Assembly (NCBI GenBank): GCA_963978545.1
Contig: OZ021731.1
Location: 26,550,093 to 26,614,092, forward strand
Length of the DNA: 64,000 nt
DNA from: Linyphia triangularis
Taxonomy: Eukaryota; Arthropoda; Arachnida; Araneae; Linyphiidae
Reading direction: 5' to 3'
Under the pieces are notes generated by a model. The model did no database searches. It was not told the origin of the DNA and saw only the letters and a list, made by a program, of their open reading frames with translations. The position numbers and the translations under genes were made by a program. Below are positions 46,101 through 58,683 of this stretch, piece after piece (the stretch's first letter is position 1; each line of letters opens with the position of its first letter).

Positions 46101-49006
46101 CCCTGCTAGGCGTTGTTCCACGTTTTTTTTTTAATCTCGCTGTTACTGTTAGTGAATAAAAAATAGTCGTAAATGATTAAAAAATGCAAAGCTCGTTATG
46201 CCGTTTTTTAATTTTTTTTTTATTTTTTTTATTTTTTGTTGTTGTTCTTGTTGTTTTCATTTTCGGCAGGATGATATTGCCATTGCATGTCATAAAGAAT
46301 GACTTTTCTTCGCTTTGTGAATGGTATTTTTTCAAGGAATGTTAGGAATTAATCTAATTATATAATTAAATTAAACTACACCCAGACGTTTGTTGATGTT
46401 TTCGATGAAATTCATCCGAGTAGAGCACAAAATTATACTCTACATATGCATCTAAATTTTCTTAAAAAAAAAAAATTAAAAAAAATACATGGTATTCCTT
46501 AGAAAAACAACATTTCTAATTTTACTTTCAACTAAAATCAGTCGGTACACACATTTTTTTTTTTTACTTACGGAAAGCTTTACTTTAATTCATTACCTGC
46601 GGTTTTAATTTGGAAATATATGTATTCGCTTTGTTTTTAGGCTTTATTAAAAATATTTATGACATGGTGAGTGGCTGTTTCGTCACGAAAGTATACCACA
46701 AACAAAAGCATCATATCAATTTAAGTAACCATCTGAATTTCGTTCACAATTCTTTTTGTGTGAAAAAATATTAAATTCAGCCATTTTCTTCTAACTTCTA
46801 ATGTAGTTCAAAAACTAGTTTTTGGGTTTTACGCAATTGAAAACAGACAACGTTTCTTTTCTATTTAGTTTATTCATTGCATTCTTGTATATTTTTTTTA
46901 TACATAACCAAACGAAAGTTTTAATTAGCAAGGTACTGGTCCTGTCGCAACTCTTTTGAAACTATTGCAGGGTGACGAAGAGGGGAAGTAAAAGGCCACT
47001 AAAGAGCCCTTGACACCTCCCATCATTTTTGAGCAATTTCATAAAAATGTATATTTTAATGTATTGTATTACATAATGTATTGTATTGTATAATTTAATG
47101 TATTGTAATGATGAGATTACTGGTGTAGGATTTTTTTTCATTAATTATTTTTCAGAATTAATAAAAAAAAATATTTTATTGCAATATCCTAAAGGTATAG
47201 CTTCGTAAGTAATGCACGATATTAGAGTCACTATTTTAGCCTAATAGTGGTACCCTTACTTTCGGTATAAAATGTTTTTTTAAAAAAGTGGTGTTCTGAA
47301 ATCTTGGGCCGATTATCATTCCCTTACTTCTCTTTACCTTTCCTAGAGAGTTTTCCTTCGAGTCTTTTCCTGTGGAAAAAGTGAAATGTTGGAGCCTATG
47401 GTCTCTATAGTAATGTGAGGTGGAAAGATGATATACACTTTTTTCAACATGTTCCTGTGTATAACTAAAGCACCTACCCTTGAAGCTCCAAGAATCACCA
47501 AACTATTTCAACATTTTATTTTCGATTTTGGTTCTTACCAAGGATCATGTGAGGCCATGTATTTATGCAGAAAGGATGTAGTGAGGCGATGGTGATACCA
47601 ATTCTTAGAAATTCCATGATGGAAGTGGGTCCTCGCCTAAAAACTTTGATTTTTAATGTCAAATTCCTTTTATATTATTGTCAGTCGCATTTGTGAACGC
47701 TAATTTCATATTGGGAGTCTTTATTTCATTAATTTTAATTGATTCTACTTAATGAAAACCTTGATATTGTAAAGCAAACCATAGGAATGCATAAGCAATT
47801 CATGAATGTAACTAGCAGGAGGAGATGTCCCTTAGTTTAAAGTAAAACTTGGAGATATTATTGACAATAACACTTTTCACTAATTGTCCAAGTTTATCGA
47901 GAATTCTTTTGGTATCTAGAGGTGAACTTTCAGTACACAATTAATTTTGAAGAACTCTACTGGTTCAATTTTAAAGTATTTGCGATTGTGAAGTTTATGT
48001 GGAAGTATAAATGTTACCCTATAGCCCGAAAGGTGATTGCAAGTTTAAGTACCCCATCGAATATTAATCTGAATTTTTTTATAGAAATATAGAGAATTGT
48101 AATACTTCTCATAGCAGAATTTGTTTTTGAACTAATTTCTTTTACTGAGTCTTTCAGTGCATCCTTTGAATTGTCTATCTTCAAATTTTCTAGTGTAAAA
48201 CAGTTTTAACAGCAAAGCAGGTTTAGGTCGCATATTGGCAAGCATCAATAGCGGAGGAACAAACTGGAACTGAACGTTCGCTCTTTTCTTCTTAAAGAGA
48301 ATGCGTTCCGCCGCTATTACGTGCGCACTAGAAATTTTACATAATTACGATAGCTGTATGCAATTTGCCTCATACGTACATCATAGCAGCGCCAATATCT
48401 CACCTATAGAGTATTTTTAGAACTAAATTAATTAAAAAAAAATATTGATAGAATTCATCTCCTCAAGTCTTCCACAGCCTGCATATAAAATGTGGGTTCC
48501 TTTCGTTTATTGGTTTAACTGCAGATGCCTCCTAATAGGGAAAGTTATTTTTATTACCTTACATGGATTTTTTTAAGGTGCGATCATAGTATTGATCTGC
48601 TCCTAAGAAGTGATCAGAGTATTAGACAGTGTTTCGAACAGAGGAACCACCAGAAGAAACAAATAAAACAAAATAGTAAGATTTTATTTCTTCCAACTTA
48701 CAGAAATCATGGAAAAAAAAAAAAAAAAAAACATCAGAGACAGCATATGAGATATAGAAAGTAAAATAGATCTAAATGTCTCATATCAAAAAATCAATGC
48801 ATATTTCATGACTTAAGAAAAAATCACAGAAAATGAATGTCAAGTAAAAGGAAAAATATTTCTTCATCTACCTAGTCCTGAATACTCATAGAAACCGAAA
48901 TTCCTATTGCAGGTACAAAAATCAATTTTAATAACAAAAAGAACATAAGACTTAAAGAGAAATAAAAATGAATGCTCATTATAGTACGGGAAAGTAGTTT
49001 CAAAAC
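43143..49006. other. Mostly unannotated sequence, no gene
   Basis: Contains a CATT/ATCATT array (43223-43280), (AAAT)n (43307-43336), a polypurine tract (43890-43950) and numerous A/T runs. A GC-richer block at 45440-46100 carries CTCF-like cores TAGAGGGCGCG (45616-45626) and CAGATGGCGCTA (45940-45951). A 14-bp inverted repeat (AATAGCGGAGGAAC and GTTCCGCCGCTATT) lies at 48247-48318. Open frames are short and low-complexity. Confidence 0.4.
45440..46100. promoter_or_regulatory. GC-richer block with CTCF-like motifs
   Basis: Two cores resembling the CTCF consensus, TAGAGGGCGCG and CAGATGGCGCTA, lie about 325 bp apart in the same orientation, together with an E-box CAGCTG (45639-45644). The surroundings appear free of recognised repeats. 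Inferred from motifs only. Confidence 0.3.
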
Positions 49007-50638
<1,632 letters not shown>

Positions 50639-51975
50639 CTAGCTGAATACCCGTGCTTCGCTACGAAATTTAAAAAGTGCAATATTTAAGCTAGCTGTAA
50701 GGCCTCTCGTTGCGGAAATCCGTCATTGGTGTATAGGTCCCAGTTTTTGGCGCTTCGTTCGCAGGAAGGTTCATCGCTACGCAAATTCGAGCTCGCTTCA
50801 CTCGCTGAAAAGTTCATGGACACATAAGCACACGCTTTCTTCACTCATTGAAAGGTTCATTACTATGCAAACATAGGCTCGCTTCGCTCAGTGAAAGGTT
50901 CATTGCTGCGTAAGCATAAGCTCGCTTCACTCACTAAAATTTAAATGCTACGTAAAGCCTTAATAGAGAGAAAAAAAATCCTCGTTATTATCCCGTTAAT
51001 ACAATAATACAACGCCCCATTATAATAAGTTTAACACGTGTTTGTGGAAAGCAAAATTGGAAGGCCAAAACTGATTATTTAGAAATTTTCAGAGTTCTAG
51101 GCCTATTAGAAATCACTTTTTGTGAAAATATTAATTAAAAAACAAATTAAAATTTTAACATTCTTTTTGTCAAAAGTCGAATTAGAAGGCCAAAACTACT
51201 TGTTTTGGAAATTTCAGAACTGTAGCCCAATTAGAAATAGTTTTTAAAAATATTTGTTGTAGTTAAAAAGTTTAATTAAAAAACAAATAAAATGTTAAAG
51301 TTCTGTTTTACAAAAGTCCAATTAGAAGGGCATAACTACTTATGTTAAAAATTTCAGAGCTGTAGCCCTAATTGAAATCGTTCTGTACAATATGTATTAA
51401 TTAATTACAAAAAATTAATTAAAAAAGAACTAAATAAAAATTTAAAATTCTGTTTTTTAAAAGTCCAAGTAGAAGACCAAAACAATTTATTTTGAAACTT
51501 TCAGAGCTGTTGCCTTATTAGAAATCGTATTGTAAAATATTCATTAATTAATTAAAAAAGAACTAAATAAAAAATTGAAATTCTGTTTTTCAAAAGTCCA
51601 ATTATTAGGCCAAAATTATTTATGTTGAAAATTTCAGAGCTGTAGCCAATTAATTGAGTAAAATCATTTTGTAAAATATTTATTAATGAATTTAAAAATA
51701 ACTAATTAAAATGTTAACATTCAGTTTTTCAAAAGTACAATTAAAAGGCTTAAACTACTTATGTTGAAAATTTCAGAGCTTTATCTCTGTTTAAAGTCAC
51801 TTAGTAAAAAAAAAATTAATTAAAAAAAAAACTAACTATAATTTTAACATTCTATTTGACATGTATACAATGAGAAGGCCAAAACTACTTAAGCTGAAAA
51901 TTTCAGAGCTCTACACCAATTTTAAATTGGTTTCTATAGATCCTCAAGCAAACACAAACACACAGCTTGAATTAT
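50639..51975 (-). mobile_element. Helitron-like element with ~130-bp tandem units
   Basis: On the minus strand it runs from an AAGCTGTGTGTTTGTGTTTG 5' region (near 51960), through about seven ~128-155-bp units (AAGTCCAATTAGAAGGCCAA, TTTCAGAGCTGTAGCC), to a less AT-rich part (AAGCGAGC repeats, 50740-50940). It ends GGGTATTCAGCTAG at 50639-50652. The 3' tip is shared with the element at 30910. No coding frame. Confidence 0.7.
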
Positions 51976-52147
51976 TTTTCCAGATAATCAAGAATACCTA
52001 ATTATTTAGGTACTTCTTTGAAAACAGGTGATATAAAGTTAACAAATACATTACTTTCGTAAAAATTTCAGTTTTATATTTAAAAGTTCTTGACATAATA
52101 AGTGGTAAATTTTTTTAATGAAATAATGCTTTTTTTATGGATTTGTA

Positions 52148-52490
52148 TCTATAATAATAAAACAGTCTCTTGTTTGTCCATGGATCTATTGCTTCCAATT
52201 GGACCTTTGATAAACAGAACGATAAAATGTCAATTATTTCTTATTCATTTCTTTTAATTAATTTTTATTTTTTCTTAAAAAATGACTTCAAATAACAGTA
52301 TAGCTCTGAATTTTTCAGCACAAGTAGTTTTAGCCTTCTAATGGACAAGTTGAGCATTTTTTTTTTTTTTTAAACATTTTTTTTATTTTATTAAGAGTGA
52401 CGAAAGACAACCAAAACTAGAAATTTTTTTGAAATCCATTCAATATTTCTAGAGCTATACCCGTTTCAATTTCCCACTTTTAAAAGCGCG
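52148..52490 (+). mobile_element. Helitron-like fragment, 5' end
   Basis: Begins A|TCTATAATAATAAAACAG, then TTGTTTGTCCATGGATC. It contains GCACAAGTAGTTTTAGCCTT as in the other copies. It breaks off before a second full unit. Confidence 0.6.
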
Positions 52491-52634
52491 GCAAAAACGA
52501 GACTTGCTTAGCTGTGACGTCCCCCTACGTCAGTTTCGTGCGGTCTTGGGAAACTATCGTCAATTTTTTCGCATTGCTATAGCGCGTTTTGATTTTTTTT
52601 TTAAATCTTGTACTCATTTAATCGATTTAAAATC

Positions 52635-52790
52635 ATGTCCTCATATTCAGCGTACAAACATTGCTTCGTCATGAATTGTAAGAATTCTTCAGTTTCCAAT
52701 GCTGCTAAATTATTTATCAGTGTTTCTAAACACGCAGATATGCACCAAGAAGTGGTGTAAAGTGTTATTTAAAATTTTTACAAGCTTTAT
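52635..52790 (+). pseudogene. THAP-type zinc-finger fragment 1 (frameshifted)
   Basis: An ATG at 52635 opens a 41-codon frame. Residues 10-15 give Cys-x4-Cys, followed by KNSS and, at 25-34, a KLFISVSKHA segment. This is the spacing and sequence style of the first half of a THAP C2CH zinc finger, the DNA-binding domain of P-element-type transposases and derived host factors. The frame stops at 52758-52760. A shifted frame from about 52748 reads on through a KKWCK segment, where THAP domains have a conserved Trp. One small indel therefore explains the break. No downstream transposase or other domain was seen. It could be a pseudogene, a transposon relic, or less likely a first exon with a sequencing error. 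Confidence 0.55.
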
Positions 52791-52954
52791 GAAAATTGCA
52801 AAGGAATTTCGAAAAATAATCCTTTTTTTTTTTTTTTTTTTTGTATTATTATCATCCTGAATAAAATATAAATATTGTATTAACTGTGTGATGGCAGAAG
52901 TTATATTTGTAATGACCAGAAACTAAAGCATTGCCCATGCTTGTGATCTTGAGT

Positions 52955-53345
52955 ATATGTAATTTGTTAAAGACGAATAGAAAATAAAAAGGCATCTACA
53001 GGTACATAGCAGGGCATGAAATCAATATGAGAAAAAATGAAATAAAAAATAGAAGCTTTTTAAGCCTTTCAAGGTAATAAGAGTTCGTCCTATCGGACTG
53101 TATGCGAAAGTCGCCGCCCGACTGTTCTTACTAAACTAAAATTAATTTTTAAAAAAGTCGGTCAAAGAAAGTTGGATCAGCTTTTTAATTGAACAGGAAT
53201 ATACAAACACAATTAAATTAAATGTATAAACAAAATTAAATCATATTTGATTTTTATTCTGCTTTGATAATTTGGTAGAATTTGTTAAAACGATCAATTT
53301 TCTTTTCTTTGGTAATAAATGTCGCCAACTTTGTGAATGATAGGT
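52955..53345 (+). repeat. R2 repeat, copy 1 (~390 bp)
   Basis: Close direct repeat of 59829-60218. Shared blocks: ATATGTAATTTGTTAAAGAC, AAGCCTTTCAAGGTAATAAG, AGAGTTCGTCCTA, GCCGCCCGAC, CAGGAATATACAAACACAAT, AATGTCGCCAACTTTGT. The partner begins exactly at the outer edge of the Gypsy LTR. Confidence 0.9.
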
Positions 53346-54048
53346 CAAGGCCGAACTGGATTGAACCAGGCCGTGACAACTAATAGTAAAGAGTGGAAAC
53401 AGCCGCAATGGACTAGTGGCGCTGCATTCCAACCAAAACAGTAGCATGTGTTTTCTTTGCTTGGTCAAATACGAAAACCTATACGTTACTAAGAGGACAA
53501 AATTACTTTATTTTTAAAATGCAAAAAGAACACGGCGAATATTGCCAAACGATAATATTAACGAATGAAATAAATTTATACACAGTTCACTCGCGACAAT
53601 TTATTATTCATATTTCATGCAAATATGATGTCAGAAGCCACACTACACTATCATTTATTTTAAAATTCTTTGCTTTTTGTTGATTATTACGCATCTAATA
53701 TGAGACTTTGAAATCTATTTTTAGAATTAAGTTGTTTATTTAAAATACGGCCTATTTTTTAATTTTATTTTCATTACTCTTTATGGAAACAGAGTTTGGA
53801 ATTCTTTGTCGTATTTTTAAAAAATATTAGAAATTATAAAAATTAAATTAAAAAGTCGTCGTTGGCAATTCTCGTGACTTCACAGTTGGCAGCCATGGAT
53901 ATTTTTATTTTAGCTGGCGTTCTAAAAAAATTTCATCGCAGTTTTTGATTTAATTTTTTTAATTTCTAATATTTTTTGCAAATAGAATTGATGTCATCCT
54001 CGTAGATTTACATTTATTAATTAATTTCATTATCATTTAAAACCAAAC
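53346..54048. other. Unannotated sequence
   Basis: The stretch 53395-53440 (AGTGGCGCTGCATTCCAACC) resembles part of the R1 boundary region near 2625. Otherwise nothing recognised. Confidence 0.4.
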
Positions 54049-54141
54049 ATGGCGAATTGTTGCTTACCACACTGTACTTCGTAATCTGGAAAGAGAGCCG
54101 ATGTTAAATTTGACGAATTCCCCTTCGATCCGTATCTATGA
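54049..54141 (+). pseudogene. THAP-type zinc-finger fragment 2 (nonsense)
   Basis: An ATG at 54049, in an A-rich favourable context, opens a frame with Cys4, Cys5 and Cys9 (MANCCLPHCTS). A TAA stop is codon 12 (54082-54084). After it the frame continues with SGKRADVKFDEFPFDP, matching the style of a THAP domain (Cys-x2-4-Cys, then a basic linker, then an F-x-x-F-P motif). It ends at a TGA (54139-54141) where R1 sequence begins. The pattern suggests a first-exon THAP remnant interrupted by a nonsense mutation and cut by R1. It is not a copy of fragment 1. Confidence 0.55.
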
Positions 54142-54144
54142 CAA

Positions 54145-54690
54145 CTGATCTGCCTTATCGACAACGAATCTGCCTGTCAAATTTCAGCTCGATTGGATGA
54201 CTGCAAGTTGGTTTTTTAGTATACTGAAGATAGAAGCGTGTGTAAAAGCGACCTTTTAGTGACAGTGACACCTCCCGAAACATGATATAATGCAACTTTA
54301 ACGACAACGAATCTACCAGTTAAATTTCAGGGCGATTGGATGAAGGCAAGATGTTTTTTTTAGTATCTGAAGATACAAGCGTAAGTAAAAGCGACCTTTT
54401 AGTGACAGTGAAATTTGATAGAATGCCCCCAAAATTTGATTGAATGCATTGTCATTAACCAAATCTATCTGCAAAATTTCAGCCAGATTGATTTACGGCA
54501 AGTGTGTTAATATCACTATATTGCAATTTCAAATCTGATTGGATTGCAGCGCCCCCTTGTTTTGTGGGAGAAAATGGAACTAACAACTTGTTTCCTTCGC
54601 ACCCATAGACTTTTGAAAATTGTCACGGCCTGGAGAGTGCCTTAGCGCTCGTTACAATCCAGTTCGGCCTTGCTCAAGCAATTTCTCATA
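54145..54690 (+). repeat. R1 repeat with ~143-bp tandem units (inverted partner of 2.5-3.2 kb)
   Basis: ACAACGAATCTGCC and ACAACGAATCTACC recur 143 bp apart (54161 and 54304). The unit also contains AAATTTCAG, GATTGGATGA, GCAAG, a GAAGATA-AAGCGT block and GCGACCTTTTAGTGACAGTG. A non-tandem tail (GGATTGCAGCGCCCCCTTGT, TTACAATCCAGTTCGGCC) follows. Non-coding, of unknown class. Confidence 0.85.
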
Positions 54691-54944
54691 GAAATTAAAA
54701 AAAGTTTTATTTCCTAATTCTATTTAAATATTCATTTGAAAATTTAATTTTGTAAAACTGAGAATGGGAAATTTTAAGATGCTTGTTTCCTACTGATACA
54801 ACTATCATGCAAACATTTGCTGATTTTTTAACATCATTAAAAATAGTTAGAAAGTAAGATTTCTATTAATCACTTGATTTAATTTGAAATTATATTTTAA
54901 TGGCTATATTCGTAAACAAAACCTGATGATGTTTATTTTCTTAG

Positions 54945-55132
54945 TACCAAGGAAGGTTACAAGAATATATGATACCGATGGAAGAATAGACCAGTTAGAA
55001 GAATATACGATGAAATGTAAAAGAAAATTTAAACATTGCAAAAAAAGACTGGTTGTTGTGTGTTCAAGAATACCCAATTATTTTTTATGGCCTGAACATC
55101 CAAAAATTTCTAATAAGTATTCGACAGAATAA
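54945..55132 (+). CDS. Candidate terminal exon of an unrecognised gene
   Basis: A TTATTTTCTTAG acceptor-like site ends at 54944. The frame that follows encodes about 61 residues to a TAA at 55130-55132, and an AATAAA lies at 55154-55159. The peptide is Lys/Arg-rich (a KCKRKFKHCKKR segment) and then has a RIPNYFLWPEHP stretch. I recognise no family. Its open length, acceptor, stop and poly(A) signal fit a last coding exon. It sits immediately upstream of the broken end of the Gypsy element, and no upstream exon was identified. It may instead be chance or a degraded transposon frame. Confidence 0.25.
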
Positions 55133-55184
55133 TGGTTCTTGAAATGCAATGCTAATAAAGATGGTTCTTAGTTACAAAAGAATA

Positions 55185-55500
55185 TAATAATGTTCTCAAG
55201 TTGAGCTCTTCTGAAGTGGCCTCCAGTTGGACTACTATGAAGTTCTTTAAGAAAGTCTGGGACTTGGGATCTTGGAAGTAATAGTTGCCATCGGGATGTC
55301 TTTCCATCACCAGATTCGAACTTCCGGTACATCACGCCGTTTCGAATATGGAGGTAGTCCCAGAGAGCCCAATATTGCTTTGTCGTAGGACTAAAGATGG
55401 AAATGTCCTGCCAAGTAGGTGTCGCATTCGAAGACTCCTTTAAATCGATTATTGGCTTGATGTCAGGATCTCCCAATTGGTTTTTTCTGACTTCTTCGTC
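55185..55500 (-). pseudogene. Integrase N-terminal remnant of the Gypsy element
   Basis: The C-terminal part of the frame 55168-55833 has the pre-integrase linker and an LHSSPTGGHF segment. This corresponds to the His-His part of the zinc-binding N-terminal domain of retroviral-type integrases. Similarity stops a few residues later and the frame ends at 55168-55170. The catalytic core and the 3' LTR are absent. The deletion was not accompanied by an obvious duplication at the junction. Confidence 0.75.
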
Positions 55501-56343
55501 ACTCCACGGGTCTGGATTCGTTGATGTTGAAGATGTAACCTGCCGTATTACCGGATTGATCAGCCCGTAACTCGCTTCAACCCTGGAACAATATCGGCAG
55601 CTCTCTGGGCAGGGTCTCCTAGACAGGGCGTCTGCGTTTCCATGTGATGATCCTTTCCGATGACGGATATCGATGTCATACTCTTGGAGTCTCTCTATCC
55701 ATCTGGCTATCTGACCTTCGGGATTCTTGAAATTTAGAAGCCAGGTCAACGATGCATGATCCGTACGGAACACGAATTTCATGCCGTAGACCCAATGATG
55801 GCAATGTTCTACGGCTTTAATTATGGCGAGCAACTCTTTCCTGGTGACACAGTAATTCCTCTCCGGTTTAGATAGGCACTTACTCCAATATGCTATGACT
55901 CGTTCTTAGCCGTCTATTTCTTGGGACAAAACAGCAACGACACTCTCGTTGCTCGCGTCCGTGTCAAGAATGAATTGTTTATCGGGCTGAGGATACGTCA
56001 GGATAGGTGCAGATGTTAAAGCTTCCTTCAGTTGGTCAAATGCATCCTCACAGTCTTTCGTCCACAAGAATTTCTGCTTACTCTCTGTCAGTCTGTGGAG
56101 GGGTCTTGTGATGTAATAAAAGTCCTTCACAAATCGTCTATAGTAGGTGCAAAGCCCCAGGAAACTCTTTAATTGATGTACATCTTTGAGGCGTCTCCAC
56201 TCTTTAACTGCCGACACTTTTTCTGGATCTGTGCGTACACCCAAGGCAGAGATGACATGTCCGTGGTAGGTCACTTCATGTCGGAATAACTTACATTTGG
56301 CCGGACTTAAATTCAAGTTGGCATCTTTTAATTTCCGCAGCAT
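55500..56343 (-). pseudogene. RT thumb and RNase H region of the Gypsy element
   Basis: From 56343 downwards it encodes the RT connection (KCKLFRHEVTYHGHVIS, then FLGLCTYYRRFVKDF) and RNase H. Visible RNase H residues are the first Asp in TDAS, a Glu in TRKELLA, an Asp in RTDHASL and the last Asp in NADALSR. A TAA stop (TTA on the plus strand at 55906-55908) interrupts the domain after a QEIDG segment. The frame is otherwise continuous into 55168-55833. RNase H would remove the RNA template during replication; here it cannot be made as one protein. Confidence 0.9.
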
Positions 56344-57053
56344 CTTCCAAAATTTTCAAGATGTTCCTCGAAACTTCGCCCCACGATAATGATGTCATCG
56401 AGGTAAACGAGACAGGTTTCGTAGGAAAGACCTCTTAGCACTGTTTCCATGAGGCGTTCGAATGTTGCTGGAGCATTGCATAATCCAAAAGGCATCACTT
56501 TGAACTGCCAAAGTCCATGCCCGGTTCTGAATGCTGTCTTCTCTTTGTCATCAGGGTGTATTTCAACCTGCCAATATACACTCTTTAAGTCTAGTGTCGA
56601 AAACCACTTGTTTCCAGAAAGAATGTCCAGAGTGTCATCAATTCTGGGAAGAGGGTAGCTGTCCTTCTTCGTGACATCGTTCAACCTCCGATAATCGACG
56701 CAAATTCTAGTTGAACCATCCTTCTTCCGAACCAGGACGATGGGAGACTCCCAAGGGCTGGACGGTTCAATCGCGTCGCTATCTTGCATTTCCTTTAAGA
56801 GTCTTCTTACCTCTTCCTGTTTAGCAAACGGTAGTCGTCTTGGGTGTTGCTTGATAGGTAGGTGGTCTCCTGTATCAATTCTATGCTGCGTCAAACTTGT
56901 TCGTCCGACATCCGAAGTTGTGCGGGAAAAGACATATTGGAATTCTTGGATGACCAGTTGTGCAGCACTTCTTCCTACGTTGTTTAACGGTGCATTCTGC
57001 AGAAACTCTGATGTTAAGTTCTCTGAAGACACAGTGACTGGAGGATTGGTAAT
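56328..57053 (-). pseudogene. Reverse transcriptase core of the Gypsy element
   Basis: Counting from the Met at 57032, it has the fingers (RKKDGSTRICVDYRRLN at 102-118), first catalytic Asp in LDLKSVYWQV (Asp148; the Val is unusual where Gly is typical), VMPFGLCNAP, and YLDD at 210-213 with the catalytic Asp pair. It is in the same frame as the protease, separated by an in-frame TGA at 57054-57056. It loses frame near 56345, where a one- or two-base shift leads to the thumb frame starting at 56343. Copies RNA into DNA in intact relatives; inactive here. Confidence 0.93.
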
Positions 57054-57850
57054 TCAATTTATGCAAGTTACTGGAGTAGAGGTGGCTAACACTTCACCTT
57101 TCCTTCGAATTCGAATGACTTTCGCTTTATCATTCCCATTGGCGACCCTCACAGGTATGGCAGTCCTTGAAAGGTCGACGAGAGTTGAAGCTACCAGAAC
57201 ACCTTTGGGGCTGTTGTGATTTTCAGGGTATTCCATTATGCCATATCGAAAACTTTTATCTTCAGCTATGTAACCAGGAAGTAATAATTCTGTTCTTGCG
57301 GGTAATGTGCTGTCATTTTGAGCTATTATTTGATGTACGGATTTAACTTCACTATCTTTGATTCCAAATAACACTATGTCTTCAGAAACTGAATGCAGCT
57401 CATTGTTTTTAAAGTCTAAGGAAAAATTATATTTCCTTAAAGAGTCCAGTCCGAGTATACAAGTGTCCATAATGTCCCCCACATATGCCGTGTAATGATA
57501 AGAAGCACTCCCGAACGTGATGTTGATGTTCATTTTTCCTTGGATGTTGATTTTATCGCCGGATACAGTTTGGAGGGTAACGCAGGGCGGCGTCCAGATG
57601 AGTCTTCCATCCAGTTGTTGAACCAAATCTTTCCGGATGATGGTCACATTGGCTCCAGTATCGATGATCATATTGCAGGGAACTCCATTTACGTGTCCTA
57701 TCATGAAGAGTCCATTACTGTCGCCACTCATGGCAGAAATTTGCAGAGCTCTAAAATGAGGCTTCTCAACAACTGGCAACCTCCGCCTGGCGAGATGGCT
57801 TCCATCCTCCCTTCTGAGATCGGTCTTAGCTCCAGTGTCTTGGCGGGCTC
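57054..57850 (-). pseudogene. Aspartic protease of the Gypsy element
   Basis: The frame 57054-57779 contains an active-site motif DTGA at residues 40-43 preceded by hydrophobics, and ILGLD at 108-112. This is the arrangement of retropepsins, which cut the polyprotein. The preceding part (to 57850) is open and continues from the zinc knuckle. After about 120 residues the protein continues as a linker to RT. It ends at a TGA that separates it from the RT frame. Confidence 0.88.
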
Positions 57851-57851
57851 G

Positions 57852-58674
57852 GCAGTTTCTCCGTAAGTGACCCTCGCCTCCTCAGTTCCAGCACTTCAGG
57901 CTCTGCTTCTTTTCCGGGATATTTCGTCTCAAGTTATTGATCTGTCTTATCAATTCGTCCATACAAGCAGCAATTGAGCGTTCTGGCTCCTGGATAGTTG
58001 CAGCCCTGATAGGATGGCGTTCTATACGGGTTGCTTGCTAGGCTGCCTCGTACTTCATGGCATACACTAAAGCACTTTTTAAATCCTTGACATCTGCCAT
58101 TCGCAGGGCCTTCTGTATCTTTACATCCCTTTATGCCATCGACGAAGTACTGTAGAGACAGGATTTCTCTCGTTTCAGCGGGGCAGTCTGAAAAGGCGAG
58201 ATGGGAGAGCCTCTCAACATCCGTGGCGAGCTCCTGGAGTGTTTCGATAGCCTTTTGTTGGCGAGATTTCAACTGCAACCTACTGTAGTCTTTCACACAT
58301 TTTTCGCCAAACCGCAGTTCTAATGTACTAGAGAGTGCGTTGAAGTCCAAGGGTTGCTCTTCGGAAAGCGTTTGTAGTATATCTGCAGTTTCAGCTCGCA
58401 GAGATGCATCTAACTGGCAGGCTTTTGTCACGGAGTCCCATCCGTTGGCGTTGGCGACAATTGTGAATTGAGTTTTATACACTTGCCAGGAATATTTTCC
58501 ATCGTAAGTCGAAAGCTTGATTGAAGGTCGGTAGGTGACTGGTACACATTTCAAATCTTCTGAAACAGTTCTGCTCGACAATCTCTTCTCTAACATTTGT
58601 TCTATCTTTTCTTCTATCTCATCCAAATTTTCTTCTAGATTCTTCTTTTCCAGAATCTCTATCTTCTTCCCCAA
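57852..58674 (-). pseudogene. Gag capsid and nucleocapsid region
   Basis: The frame 57934-58674 carries a capsid-like segment (KLSTYDGKYSW, then a YKTQF segment, FGEKCVKDYSRLQLKSRQQK, and LSLQYFVDGIKG). Near 58135 the frame shifts, so its last ~65 residues are out of register. In the register that continues to the protease there is a TAG and then a zinc knuckle at 57852-57893, Cys-x2-(stop)-x4-His-x4-Cys. Its second cysteine codon has become TGA (57882-57884). Gag would package the RNA; this copy cannot make it. Confidence 0.85.
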
Positions 58675-58683
58675 GTCATTAAA

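Noticed and set aside
54884..54944. ATG upstream of the candidate exon as the start of an 82-codon gene
   Set aside because: The first part reads like AT-rich intron sequence and contains a good acceptor site. A spliced terminal exon fits better.
56740..57219. Plus-strand frames opposite the Gypsy pol region (also 57495-57866 and 58901-59338)
   Set aside because: They are shadows of the minus-strand retroelement coding sequence.
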